This document shows positions 24,725-33,882 of a stretch of DNA of 64,000 bases, piece after piece. The first letter of the stretch is position 1; the number at the start of each line of letters is the position of its first letter. Source of the stretch: Streptomyces antioxidans (GTDB lineage Bacteria > Actinomycetota > Actinomycetes > Streptomycetales > Streptomycetaceae); the NCBI RefSeq assembly GCF_000968685.2, contig NZ_LAKD02000121.1, forward strand, positions 1-64,000, given 5' to 3'. A program made the translations under genes and the position numbers. The notes beneath the pieces were generated by a model. That model was not told where the DNA came from and made no database searches. It saw only the letters and a list, made by a program, of their open reading frames with translations.

Positions 24725-26617
24725 TCAGCCCAGGCGCTTCACCAGCGCGTGGTACTCGTCCCACATCTCCTCGGGCGTGTGCTCGCCGAAGGTGTTCAGG
24801 TGCTCGGGCACCAGCCCGGCCTCATCACGCCAGACCTCCTTGTCGACCGTGAGCAGCAGCTTCAGCGAGGCGTCATCCAGGTCCAGACCGTCGGTGTCCA
24901 GCGCCTCGGGCGTCGGCAGCACCCCGATCGGGGACTCCACGCCCTCGGCCCTGCCGTCCAGGCGGTCGACGATCCACTTCAGCACCCGGCTGTTCTCGCC
25001 GAAGCCCGGCCAGACGAAGCGCCCGGCGGCGTCCTTGCGGAACCAGTTGACGTAGTAGATCTTCGGCAGCTCGGCGGCGTCGGCGTTCTTGCCGACCTCC
25101 ACCCAATGGCCCATGTAGTCGCCCATGTTGTAGCCGCAGAACGGCAGCATGGCGAACGGGTCGCGGCGCAGCTCGCCGACCTTGCCCTCGGCCGCGGCGG
25201 TCTTCTCGCTCGCCACGTTGGCGCCGAGGAAGACACCGTGCTGCCAGTCGAAGGACTCGGTCACCAGCGGAACGGCGCTGGCCCGGCGGCCGCCGAAGAG
25301 GATCGCCGAGATCGGCACGCCCTTGGGGTCCTCCCATTCGGGCGCGATGATCGGGCACTGACCGGCCGGGACGGTGAAGCGGGCGTTGGGGTGGGCCGCG
25401 GGCGTCTCGCTCGCCGGGGTCCAGTCGTTGCCCTTCCAGTCGGTCAGATGGGCGGGCGGCTCCTCGGTCATGCCCTCCCACCACACATCGCCGTCGTCGG
25501 TGAGCGCCACATTGGTGAAGACCGAGTTCCCCCACAGGGTCTTCATCGCGTTGGCGTTGGTGTGCTCACCGGTGCCGGGCGCGACCCCGAAGAAGCCCGC
25601 CTCGGGGTTGATCGCGTACAGCCTGCCGTCCTCGCCGAACCGCATCCAGGCGATGTCATCGCCGATCGTCTCGACCGTCCAGCCCGGGATGGTCGGCTCC
25701 AGCATCGCGAGATTGGTCTTGCCGCACGCGCTCGGGAACGCCGCGGCCACGTACTTGGCCTCGCCGCGCGGCGGGGTGAGCTTGAGGATCAGCATGTGCT
25801 CGGCGAGCCAGCCCTCGTCCCGCGCCATCACGGAGGCGATGCGCAGGGCGTAGCACTTCTTGCCGAGCAGGGCGTTGCCGCCGTAGCCGGAGCCGTACGA
25901 CCAGATCTCCCGCGTCTCAGGGAAGTGCGAGATGTACTTGGTCGGGTTGCACGGCCACGGCACATCGACCTGGCCCGGCTCCAGCGGGGCGCCGAGGGTG
26001 TGCACGGCCTTGACGAAGAAGCCCTCGTCCCCGAGGACGTCAAGGACCTCCTGCCCCATGCGGGTCATGGTGCGCATGGAGACCGCCACATAGGCGGAGT
26101 CGGTGATCTCGACACCGACCGCGGAGAGCGGCGAGCCGAGCGGGCCCATGCAGAAGGGCACGACGTACATGGTCCGGCCGCGCATCGAACCCCGGAAGAC
26201 CCCCTGCTCCCCGGCGAAGATCTCTCGCATCTCGTCGGGGTGTTTCCAGTGGTTGGTCGGGCCCGCGTCCGCCTCCTTCTCGGAGCATATGAACGTACGG
26301 TCCTCGACGCGCGCCACATCGCTCGGGTCGGAGGCGGCGTAGTACGAGTTGGGGCGCTTGATCGGGTCAAGGCGGGTGAAGGTGCCCTTCTCGACGAGCT
26401 CCGCGCACAGGCGGTCGTACTCCGCCTCCGAGCCGTCGCACCACACCACCCGGTCGGGCTGGGTGAGGGCGGCGATCTCGCGGACCCAGGAGACGAGCTC
26501 CTGGTGGTTCGTGGGGCTCGGGGTGGTGGTGTTCGGGGTGGTGGTGTTCGGGGTGGTCGTGAGGGAGGAAGCCACATTGCTGGGCGCCACGATCGCTCCA
26601 TCCCGCCGGAACCGCAC
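24725..26617 (-). CDS. pckG: GTP-dependent phosphoenolpyruvate carboxykinase
   Basis: The 630-aa enzyme converts oxaloacetate and GTP to PEP, CO2 and GDP at the start of gluconeogenesis. It has the GTP-type signature F-P-S-A-C-G-K-T-N with the reactive cysteine near 285-293, CDGSEAEYDRLC near 60, and C-N-P-T-K-Y-I-S-H-F-P near 225. It is about 20 residues longer than usual because residues 19-36 contain NTTTP repeats from a 15-bp tandem unit (about 26519-26560). The GTG start at 26617 has GGAG 6-7 bases upstream; starts inside the N-terminal stretch are also possible. It is divergent from the TrhA gene and ends at the 42-bp palindrome. Confidence 0.95.
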   Translation of the reverse strand: MRFRRDGAIVAPSNVASSLTTTPNTTTPNTTTPSPTNHQELVSWVREIAALTQPDRVVWCDGSEAEYDRLCAELVEKGTFTRLDPIKRPNSYYAASDPSDVARVEDRTFICSEKEADAGPTNHWKHPDEMREIFAGEQGVFRGSMRGRTMYVVPFCMGPLGSPLSAVGVEITDSAYVAVSMRTMTRMGQEVLDVLGDEGFFVKAVHTLGAPLEPGQVDVPWPCNPTKYISHFPETREIWSYGSGYGGNALLGKKCYALRIASVMARDEGWLAEHMLILKLTPPRGEAKYVAAAFPSACGKTNLAMLEPTIPGWTVETIGDDIAWMRFGEDGRLYAINPEAGFFGVAPGTGEHTNANAMKTLWGNSVFTNVALTDDGDVWWEGMTEEPPAHLTDWKGNDWTPASETPAAHPNARFTVPAGQCPIIAPEWEDPKGVPISAILFGGRRASAVPLVTESFDWQHGVFLGANVASEKTAAAEGKVGELRRDPFAMLPFCGYNMGDYMGHWVEVGKNADAAELPKIYYVNWFRKDAAGRFVWPGFGENSRVLKWIVDRLDGRAEGVESPIGVLPTPEALDTDGLDLDDASLKLLLTVDKEVWRDEAGLVPEHLNTFGEHTPEEMWDEYHALVKRLG

Positions 26618-26835
26618 ATGCTCCGGCGTCTTGATTGAGGGTTTGGACGGATATGTGCACTCATATCCGTTTATGGAGACAGCTACCCCTTGGGGGCTGC
26701 GACCCGGATGCTCAGCTCATCCGGTGCCGACCGCGCTCATTTGATCATCCGACTGTACGGGGCATCTGTCCAGTGGGCGCCTTGGTGACCATCACCACTC
26801 GACATGGATCGGTAACTTACGGTGGCGTAGGTAGC

Positions 26836-27546
26836 ATGAGCGCCATGACTGCCGCCGCGCCCGATGCCGCCGTTGAGAATCCCCCAGGGCCCGAAGCGAC
26901 CCCACCGCTCCCGCTGAAGCCGATGCTGCGCGGCTGGCTCCATGCCGGCATGTTCCCCGCGGCGCTGGTCTCGGGTGTGGTGCTGACAGCCCTCGCCGAC
27001 AGTCCGCGCGGGCGGCTGGCCTGCGCCATCTACACGCTCACCGCATGTGCGCTGTTCGGCACCAGCGCCCTGTACCACCGCGGCAATTGGGGTCCGCGCA
27101 CCGCCGCGGTGCTGCGGCGGCTGGACCACGCCAATATCTTCCTGATCATCGCGGGCACCTATACGCCCTTCACCCTGCTGCTTCTGCCCCAGGGCAAACA
27201 GCAGCTGCTGCTGTGGCTGGTGTGGGCCGGGGCGCTCGCCGGAATCGCCTTCCGGGTCTTCTGGGTCGGCGCCCCCCGCTGGCTGTACACCCCGTGCTAC
27301 ATCGCGCTGGGCTGGGCGGCCGTCTTCTTCCTGCCCGACTTCCTGCGCACCGGCGGCATCACGGTGATGACGCTGATCGTCGTCGGCGGGCTGCTCTACA
27401 GCGTGGGCGCGGTGATCTACGGCACCAAGCGCCCCAACCCGTCGCCCCGCTGGTTCGGCTTCCACGAGCTGTTCCACAGCTTCACGCTGGCCGCCTTCGT
27501 CGTGCACTACATCGGGATCTCCCTGGTGGCGTATCAGCACGCCTGA
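26836..27546 (+). CDS. TrhA/hemolysin III-family membrane protein
   Basis: This 236-aa protein has seven predicted membrane helices and the PAQR-like motifs of the family: FGTSALYHRGNW near 75-86 with the conserved S-x-x-x-H, DHANIFLIIAGTYTPF near 101-116, and the C-terminal H-E-L-F-H-S-F-T-L-A-A-F-V-V-H-Y. These His/Asp residues bind a metal in the PAQR superfamily. TrhA in bacteria affects membrane-energy homeostasis. ATG 26836 fits the family start; the ribosome-binding site is weak. The following tetR gene starts 2 bases after the stop. Confidence 0.9.
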   Translation: MSAMTAAAPDAAVENPPGPEATPPLPLKPMLRGWLHAGMFPAALVSGVVLTALADSPRGRLACAIYTLTACALFGTSALYHRGNWGPRTAAVLRRLDHANIFLIIAGTYTPFTLLLLPQGKQQLLLWLVWAGALAGIAFRVFWVGAPRWLYTPCYIALGWAAVFFLPDFLRTGGITVMTLIVVGGLLYSVGAVIYGTKRPNPSPRWFGFHELFHSFTLAAFVVHYIGISLVAYQHA

Positions 27547-27547
27547 G

Positions 27548-28249
27548 ATGCCCGAGGACACACCGCCCGCGTCCCGGACCGGCCACGGACCCACGTCGCG
27601 GTCCGACCACGAGCCCGGGCGCGGGCTGCGCGAACGGAAGAAGATCAAGACCCGGCAGGCGATCCGGCGCGCTGCCCTGCGGCTCTTCGCGGAGCAGGGC
27701 TACGAGGCCACTCCGGTGGACCGGATCGCACGGGCCGCCGACGTCTCCACCAGCACCGTCTTCCGCTACTTCCCGGCCAAGGAGGACATCGTCCTCACGG
27801 ACGAGTACGACGCGCTCATGGCGGAGGCGATCCGCGACCGCCCGCCGGACGAACCCCCGGCCGTCTCCCTGCGCCATGCGCTGGTGGGGCTGCTGGGGCC
27901 CTCGGCGGGCGAGGAACGCGAGGAACTGCTGGCCCGGCTGCGCCTCATACGAGAGGTCCCAGCGCTGCGCGCTCGGATGAGCGGCTGTCTGGCCGACAGC
28001 GGTGGGCTGCTGCGCGAGGCCCTGGCCGAGCGCGGCGGCCGGGCCCCGGACGACTTCGAGGTACGGATCGCGGTGGGCGCCGTCCTGGGCGCCCTGCGGG
28101 AGGCCGTCTTCCACTGCCTGGACCACGGCCCGACGGCAACCGCGGCAACCGCCACCACCCCCACCCCCACAGCCACCACATGCGCCGAGAACATGGCGAC
28201 GGCCATCAACCGAACGCTCGATCTGCTCGCCCGAGGCCTGCCGCTGTGA
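27548..28249 (+). CDS. TetR-family regulator next to trhA
   Basis: The 233-aa protein has an R-E-R-K-K-I-K-T-R-Q-A-I lead and the helix-turn-helix GYEATPVDRIARAADVSTSTVFRYFPAKEDIV at about 52-83. The ligand domain ends with a short Thr/Pro/Ala repeat (PTATAATATTPTPTATT near 196-212). It lies 2 bp after the TrhA gene, so the two are one transcript. Its target is unknown. Confidence 0.9.
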   Translation: MPEDTPPASRTGHGPTSRSDHEPGRGLRERKKIKTRQAIRRAALRLFAEQGYEATPVDRIARAADVSTSTVFRYFPAKEDIVLTDEYDALMAEAIRDRPPDEPPAVSLRHALVGLLGPSAGEEREELLARLRLIREVPALRARMSGCLADSGGLLREALAERGGRAPDDFEVRIAVGAVLGALREAVFHCLDHGPTATAATATTPTPTATTCAENMATAINRTLDLLARGLPL

Positions 28250-28307
28250 AGGCTCTACGACCAGCAAGGCACCCCAAGCCGCGCCAAGGGCCAGCCTGAG
28301 CCGGTCC

Positions 28308-28588
28308 GAAGGCGACCCAAGCCGGTCCGAAGACCAACCCGGCCCGAGCCGAGGCCAACCCCGAAGCACCCCAGAGCCAACCGCAGGGCAGGCCGAAAGC
28401 AAGCCCGAGCAAGCCCGAGGACAACCCAAGCCAGTCCGACGGGCGACCCAAGCCGAGCCGAAGACCAACCCGGCCCGAGCCGAGGCCAACCCCGAAGCAC
28501 CCCAGAGCCAACCGCAGGGCGGGCCCAAAGCCAGCCCGAGCAAGCCCGAGGACAACCCAAGCCAGTCCGACGGGCGACCCAAGCCGAG
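28308..28588. repeat. 131-bp tandem repeat
   Basis: Two long copies of a 131-bp unit run through 28308-28438 and 28439-28588 with a few substitutions (the shared AAGACCAACCCGGCCCGAGC occurs at 28330 and 28461). Smaller CCAAGCC..GTCCGA units repeat inside. It fills most of the gap after the tetR gene. Open frames across it are repetitive (Trp/Leu/Gly) and are not genes. Confidence 0.85.
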
Positions 28589-28674
28589 CCAAGGGCCAGC
28601 CGGGCCGGGCCGAGGGCCAGCAGTCCGAGCCGCCCACCACAACCGGTTCCACCCCGGGCCCCGCTGCTCAAGCG

Positions 28675-28724
28675 CCGGAGGGGCTGAAATCAGCCCCTCC
28701 GGGGTCCAGGGGCGGAGCCCCTGG
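28675..28724. terminator. double hairpin between convergent genes
   Basis: CCGGAGGGGCTGA at 28675 pairs perfectly with TCAGCCCCTCCGG ending at 28702 (2-base loop), followed by CCAGGGGC-GGA-GCCCCTGG at 28706-28724. This is the same family of hairpins seen in several other intergenic gaps here. It separates the tetR gene from the convergent DUF255 gene. Confidence 0.75.
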
Positions 28725-28848
28725 TTCGGGAAGGGGCGGGTCGGGGAACGCCCGCCGCAGGCGTAACCGCGGTCCATGCGCACCCCCGGCCGGGGCGCGG
28801 TCCCACCCAAGCTCAGCCCCCAGCCTGCCGGAGCAGCCCCGCCCGCGC

Positions 28849-30882
28849 TCAACCCCCCAGCTTGGCCGTCAGGGCCTCGACATCGGCCGTAGGCGCATCG
28901 CAGGTGAAGCCGCGGCAGACGTATGCCGCCGGGCGGCCCTCCAGGAGGGGGCGGTCCTGCAGGAGCGGGAGCTCGTCGGAGCCGGGCTCGCCGACCGCGA
29001 CGACCACCCCCGGGGCGGTGGCGAGCAGCGCGGCACGGTGCAGGGCGCGGGTCGCCGGATCGTCGTCGGGGCCGACCACGGCCACCTCGCGCGGCCCGTC
29101 GAGCCGGGCCTCGGCCACGGCCAGGCCCCAGCCGACGAAGCGCGGCACCCGGGAGCCGAGGGCCCGCACCACGGCGAGGGCACGCTCGGCACCCTCCCGA
29201 TGGCGCGCTCCACCAGTGATGGCGGCATAGGACAGCAGGGCCCCCGCGGCGGCCGTCCAGCCGGACGGCGCCGCGTTGTCCGTCGGGTCCTGGGGGCGGC
29301 GGATGAGCGCCTCGGCGTCGTCGGCGGTGTCGAACAGCGTGCCGTCCTCGTCCGTGAACCGGCTCAGCACGGTGTCCAGGAGCAGCCCGGCGAACTCCAC
29401 CCACGCGCTGTCGCCGCTGACGGCGGCGAGCGCGAGGAAGCCCTCGGCCACATCCCCGTAGTCCTCGAGCACGCCCGCGTGGCCACCCGCGGTGCCGTCG
29501 AGCGAGGTGCGGGCCAGCCGCCCGCGCTGGTCCATGTGGATGCGAACCAGCAGCTCGGCGGCTTCGGTCGCGGCGTTCACCAGGTCGGGGCGGTCGAAAT
29601 AGGCACCGGTCTCGGCGAGCGCCGCGATGGCCAGCCCGTTCCACGCCGCGACGATCTTGTCGTCGCGGCCGGGCCGGGCCCGCAGCTCCCTGGCGGCCAG
29701 CAGCCGCTCCCGTACGGAGCAGACGCGGGCGGCGTCCGTCAGCCGCTCTCCATCGGGCAGCTGGAGCACGGAGGCCCCGTGCTCGAAGGTGCCCTCCCGC
29801 GTGACGCCGAAATACCCGGCGGCGAACTCCGCGTCGGCCTCCCCCAGCACCTCGCTCAGCCGCTCGGGGGTCCACACGTAGTACGCGCCCTCGACATGCC
29901 TGCCGGTGCCGTCGTCGCTGTCGGCGTCCAGCGCGGAGGCGAAGCCGCCCTGTTGGGTGCGCAGCTCACGGACCATGAAGTCCGCCGTCTCCAGGGCGAC
30001 CCGGCGCGCGAGGTCCGAGCCGGTGGCCCGCCAGAGATGGGCGTACACGCGGCACAGCAGCGCGTTGTCATACAGCATCTTCTCGAAGTGCGGCACGGTC
30101 CAGGTGGCGTCGACGGAATAGCGGGCGAAACCGCCACCGAGCTGGTCGTAGATACCCCCGCGGGCCATCGCCTCGCAGGTGGCCGACACCATCTGGAGCG
30201 CGCCCTCGGAGCCGGTGCGGGCATAGTGGCGCAGCAGGAACTCCAGCGCCATGGACGGCGGGAACTTCGGCGCACCGCCGAACCCGCCGCGGATGGCGTC
30301 GAATTCGCGGGTCAGGGCCATGAGCGCGCTGTGCAGATCCTCCTCGCCCGGCGGCTGCGGCGCGTCCGAGCCCAGGGCGATACCGCCGCGCTGGGACAGG
30401 TCCTCCACGATCCGCCCGGCGACATCCCGCACCTCGTCGCGGCGATCCGACCAGGCGGCGCTCACACCCTCCAGCACCTGCCGGAAGGACGGCATCCCAG
30501 GCCGGGGGCGGGGCGGGAAGTACGTGCCGAAGTAGAACGGCTGGGCCTCGGGGGTCAGGAAGACCGTCATGGGCCAGCCGCCCTGGCCGGTGGCGGCCTG
30601 CACCGCCTCCATATACACCGCGTCGACATCCGGCCGCTCCTCGCGGTCGACCTTCACGGAGACGAAGTGGGCGTTGAGATAGTCGGCGGTCGCCTTGTCC
30701 TCGAACGACTCGTGCGCCATGACATGGCACCAGTGGCAGGCCGAGTACCCGACGCTGAGCAGCACCGGCGCCCCTCGCCGCTCGGCCTCCGCGAACGCGT
30801 CGGGCGACCAGGGCCACCAGTCGACCGGGTTGTCCGCGTGCTGAAGCAGATAAGGCGAGGTCGCACCAGCTAGCCGGTTCAT
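28849..30882 (-). CDS. thioredoxin-domain protein of the DUF255/YyaL (SSP411) family
   Basis: The 677-aa protein begins with the DUF255 thioredoxin-like domain (NRLAGATSPYLLQHADNPVDWW, then Y-S-A-C-H-W-C-H-V-M with the redox pair Cys49/Cys52) and continues with an (alpha/alpha)6-barrel like N-acylglucosamine epimerases and glycosidases (GGGFARYSVDATWTVPHFEKMLYDNALL). The family is widespread from bacteria to man (SPATA20) and its reaction is not firmly known. It is complete. A broken paralogue of its first 50 residues lies 2.8 kb away at 33692-33846. Confidence 0.92.
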   Translation of the reverse strand: MNRLAGATSPYLLQHADNPVDWWPWSPDAFAEAERRGAPVLLSVGYSACHWCHVMAHESFEDKATADYLNAHFVSVKVDREERPDVDAVYMEAVQAATGQGGWPMTVFLTPEAQPFYFGTYFPPRPRPGMPSFRQVLEGVSAAWSDRRDEVRDVAGRIVEDLSQRGGIALGSDAPQPPGEEDLHSALMALTREFDAIRGGFGGAPKFPPSMALEFLLRHYARTGSEGALQMVSATCEAMARGGIYDQLGGGFARYSVDATWTVPHFEKMLYDNALLCRVYAHLWRATGSDLARRVALETADFMVRELRTQQGGFASALDADSDDGTGRHVEGAYYVWTPERLSEVLGEADAEFAAGYFGVTREGTFEHGASVLQLPDGERLTDAARVCSVRERLLAARELRARPGRDDKIVAAWNGLAIAALAETGAYFDRPDLVNAATEAAELLVRIHMDQRGRLARTSLDGTAGGHAGVLEDYGDVAEGFLALAAVSGDSAWVEFAGLLLDTVLSRFTDEDGTLFDTADDAEALIRRPQDPTDNAAPSGWTAAAGALLSYAAITGGARHREGAERALAVVRALGSRVPRFVGWGLAVAEARLDGPREVAVVGPDDDPATRALHRAALLATAPGVVVAVGEPGSDELPLLQDRPLLEGRPAAYVCRGFTCDAPTADVEALTAKLGG

Positions 30883-31122
30883 ACGCTCCAGCCTCTCACA
30901 GCGCCTGGCGCGAACAGCGAAACCTTCATCAGCCCCCGCTTGGCCGAATTGCGCTTATGGGCCATCACATGGTGGGCAACTCGTCCTCCGAAGGTTGGCA
31001 TCCGAAGGTTGGCATCAAACCCTTCCTGGCGCTTCCGCGGGGTCGGGCAGCCCGGCACCTCGAAACAGTAGGCTGGGCGCAGCAGCGCCGGACCTGCCAA
31101 GGCCTCTCGAAGGAGGTACATC

Positions 31123-31689
31123 ATGACTGCCGAGATGGTGGCGCCCGCGTGGATGCATGCGCAGATCAGCGCGGAACAGTACGACTCCTGGTCCGAGGAG
31201 CAGTGCGCCGGCATCGAGATCGTGGACGGGATGGTCGTTGTGAGCCCGAGCGCCTCCAAACGGCACAACCGGCTGGCGCGGATCCTGGCCAATGCCCTGG
31301 ACGCCGCCGCAGGCCCGGACTGGAACGCCGACACGGACTTCGACGTCCGCCTGCAGGACGTTCCGCTCACCAACCGCCGTCCGGACGTCATCGTCTACCG
31401 GGCGGAGACCATCGACCTCACACCCACCCGTCCCGAGCACGTGCTTCTGGTCATCGAGGTCGTGTCGCCCGGTTCGGAAACAACTGACCGGATCGTGAAG
31501 GTGGACCAGTACGCCAAAGCCGGCATCCCCTTCTACTGGCGGGTCGAGCAGGCCGCCACCGGTGTCCCCATCATCTATACCTATGTCCTCGACCCCGCCA
31601 CCAAGGCTTACAGGGACGGCGACATGTTCACCGGCGCCATCAAGACCGCCGCGCCCTTCTCCGTCACTGTCGACCTGGAAGCCGTCTGA
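31123..31689 (+). CDS. Uma2-family (DUF820) endonuclease-like protein
   Basis: The 188-aa protein has the PD-(D/E)XK layout of the Uma2 family: I-E-I-V-D-G-M-V-V-V-S-P near 37-48, R-R-P-D-V-I-V near 86-92 and L-V-I-E-V-V-S-P-G-S-E near 110-120 followed by K-x-x-x-Y-A-K-A-G-I-P. AAGGAGG lies 8-9 bases before the ATG. The biological role is not known; such genes are abundant in Streptomyces and cyanobacteria and often sit in variable DNA. It opens the 31-33.9 kb island. Confidence 0.85.
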   Translation: MTAEMVAPAWMHAQISAEQYDSWSEEQCAGIEIVDGMVVVSPSASKRHNRLARILANALDAAAGPDWNADTDFDVRLQDVPLTNRRPDVIVYRAETIDLTPTRPEHVLLVIEVVSPGSETTDRIVKVDQYAKAGIPFYWRVEQAATGVPIIYTYVLDPATKAYRDGDMFTGAIKTAAPFSVTVDLEAV

Positions 31690-31712
31690 CAGCGCTGAAA
31701 GATCATTTCCGC

Positions 31713-32435
31713 ATGACGGAGCACAAGGGAAAGCGGAAATTCCGGGAGCACCTGGAGGCTCTTTTCGCTGCGGCCGGCTCCTCTAAGCCAGCCGCCATTT
31801 GCTCTACGAGCAAGGATCGAATAGGGCGAACTTCCCTGTCCGTGCAGCGCATCAGCGATTGGCGAACCGGAAAGCATATACCGACAAATAAGCTATTTCG
31901 AGAGTTTCTCCGTGCGGTCGACATCTTGGCTCGGCAGCGAAACACCGCTCTCCCTGCCACACTCGCCGACCCGGCAGTCTGGGATCGCTTACTACGCGCG
32001 GCACGAGCCAAGACTGCCACTCCGGCACAGGGCGAATCGCGTCACATCACGGCTGGCGCAGTCCGGATCCCGATCGGCCCGGTGACTGAGTCCGGGCCCC
32101 TGGAACTGGGCCTGCACCGAACGAGTCGCCCTGAGGGTGCTCCTCCGCTACCGACCTATGTACCACGGGACGCGGACAGCACAATCTCGGCTCAACTGGT
32201 AGAAGCCGGGGAGACCGGTGGCCTCGTCCTATTGGTCGGCGAGTCCACAGCCGGAAAATTGCGGTGCGCCTTCGAGGCTGTACGACGCGAACTGTCCGCG
32301 CTGCGCGGCCTTACTGCCCCCGAGCGGGTCTTGACCTTCCGCGCCTTTGCCCGAGCAGTTGCGGACGTGGACAACTACCCCACGCGCCGTTCGGCACGAT
32401 CGGCCCTGCGCTCCCCTTCGGGTCACCTACATTGA
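31713..32435 (+). pseudogene. truncated HTH/P-loop (STAND-like) protein
   Basis: The 240-aa product starts with a helix-turn-helix-like domain (SLSVQRISDWRTGKHIPTN) and reaches a P-loop region, GLVLLVGESTAGKLRCAFEAVRRE, of a family that continues for hundreds of residues with NTPase and repeat domains. The usual Thr after GK is Leu here, and the frame stops about 60 residues later in unrelated sequence (SARSALRSPSGHLH). It is probably the 5' remnant of a large gene whose rest was deleted. GC content is lower than in the flanking core genes. Confidence 0.65.
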
Positions 32436-32597
32436 TGAGACATTGAAGTGACCGGCGCGACGTCAGATGTCGCAGCGCCAAGGAACCGCAGTGTCAGGCA
32501 AGATCGCTCTGCTCGACCGGTCGGCGCCACCACTCTGTGGATTTGAAGCACCCAATGAGCGAGTGTGCTTCCGCACTGTTGAGGATGACACTGCCGA

Positions 32598-33260
32598 TCA
32601 TCGGGATGGGATAAAAGCGGAGCATTTCCTCCTGAACTGCACGGGATCCCAGTCGAGATCATGATGTAGCAGGACTGCGAGTGGCTCCCCACGCTGCTGC
32701 CAGAAGATCATGGGCTCGCCGTACTCGTTCTCGAAGGGCTTAACGATGTCGTTCGGAGTGAACTTAACGTCCGCCATGTCAGCCCAACGGCCAACCCCTT
32801 GACGTTCCCAAACCAGCAAATTCCGCATGCCCTGCACGAAAGCCCCAATAGTGTCGTCGTCCAGCACGGACTCCCGTGAGACAACAACAGATTTCAACGT
32901 CTTGCGCAGCGCGTCGGCTCGGCGCAGCTGACGTGTCGCATTGGCCCAGAAAAGGCCTCCCCGCTCAGGATCATGGACTACGCAGAGCACCGGCAGACTA
33001 CCGTCGCGCCAGTTGCCCCCGTGACCCCCGACTCGGACGCGATGGCCCTTTCTGGTACGCGTCGAGACTCCACCTTTAACCTGCACGGCTATGGAGTCTG
33101 CTGTTCGCTCGCCGTTCTGCACGAAGGTGACGTGCAAGTCCTCACCGTGGTCGTTACCGCCGTCGACCTCCTGCACGATGTGCCCGTGGCGCTCCAACAG
33201 CGCACGCACCTCATTCACGGCCATGCGCCCAACGCGCCGGCTCTCAGGCACCTTCGGCAT
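32598..33260 (-). CDS. DUF4365-like protein
   Basis: The 220-aa product begins MPKVPESRRVGRMAVNEVRALLERHG and includes DGGNDHGEDLHVTFVQNG and S-I-A-V-Q-V-K-G-G: a D...E-D-(x)n-Q-x-K pattern of the PD-(D/E)XK nuclease fold, as in DUF4365 proteins, which are often linked with mobile DNA and defence. The ATG at 33260 is chosen over an upstream in-frame extension because a G-rich site precedes it. It lies alone, convergent with the broken gene at 31713-32435. Confidence 0.7.
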   Translation of the reverse strand: MPKVPESRRVGRMAVNEVRALLERHGHIVQEVDGGNDHGEDLHVTFVQNGERTADSIAVQVKGGVSTRTRKGHRVRVGGHGGNWRDGSLPVLCVVHDPERGGLFWANATRQLRRADALRKTLKSVVVSRESVLDDDTIGAFVQGMRNLLVWERQGVGRWADMADVKFTPNDIVKPFENEYGEPMIFWQQRGEPLAVLLHHDLDWDPVQFRRKCSAFIPSR

Positions 33261-33433
33261 CCTGCCCCCGCCCCTTTGCCCTACGGGGACAAGGCTAGAA
33301 CAGGCAACAACGTACCAACCACTCCTAAGTAAAGGACAGTGCATCCGGGACGAGGCCGCCCCCGGCACGAAGAGGCTTGCGCGGCTGATCGCGGTGAACC
33401 TGCGATCACCGTTCCATGCCCGCCGCTCCGTGC

Positions 33434-33631
33434 TCAGAAAGAGACCAGGGCAACGGGCGGGCAGGTCATCTCCTGCTCGCCTGTTACGAGGTCAGGTTGC
33501 CTCGGGTCGTCCAGCTCTAGGATCGCCATGACGCTCGACCACTTCTCCATGGACCAACCAGGTGAGGCGGCTAGCTGCTCCTGCGTCCAGGCGTCGATCT
33601 GGGCGTCAAGGTCATCACCTTCGGTGCTCAT
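33434..33631 (-). CDS. small acidic hypothetical protein
   Basis: This 65-aa frame (MSTEGDDLDAQIDAWTQEQLAASPGWSMEKW) is acidic and looks like natural protein, with an amphipathic N-terminal helix; no family recognised. It could be a small partner protein of the island. The start codon lacks a strong ribosome-binding site. Confidence 0.45.
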   Translation of the reverse strand: MSTEGDDLDAQIDAWTQEQLAASPGWSMEKWSSVMAILELDDPRQPDLVTGEQEMTCPPVALVSF

Positions 33632-33691
33632 GGCGCCGCTTTATGGCGTCACGCCTGGTTGGCACTTATGGGTTCAGCAAGTGCATTGGCA

Positions 33692-33846
33692 CCATGGCAG
33701 CTCGAATAGCCGACGCTCAGCAGCACGGGCACCCCACGGCGACGCGCTTCCTCGAACGCCTCGTCCGACCACGGCCACCACTCGACCGGGTTCTCGGCGT
33801 GTTGCAGCAGATAGGGGGACGTCTCATGCGCCAGGCGGTTCGGCAT
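33692..33846 (-). pseudogene. 5' fragment of a second DUF255 thioredoxin-domain gene
   Basis: The frame reads MPNRLAHETSPYLLQHAENPVEWWPW and then RRGVPVLLSVGYSSCH, the N-terminal domain of the DUF255 family, about three quarters identical to the intact gene at 28849-30882. Within the redox motif one base is missing (TGCCA-TGGTGCCA), shifting the frame, and homology stops a few bases later at the island edge. The rest of the gene is absent. Confidence 0.85.
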
Positions 33847-33882
33847 GGGTCCATCCTCTCCCACCCGGCGAAGCAGGCGAAG

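Noticed and set aside
28206..28671. Minus-strand open frames rich in Trp, Leu and Gly across the 28.3-28.6 kb region
   Set aside because: They are direct translations of the 131-bp tandem repeat, present in more than one frame, with no ribosome-binding site or family match.
31713..32435. Complete regulator gene
   Set aside because: The P-loop lacks its Thr and the rest of the NTPase and repeat domains is missing, so a truncated remnant is more likely.
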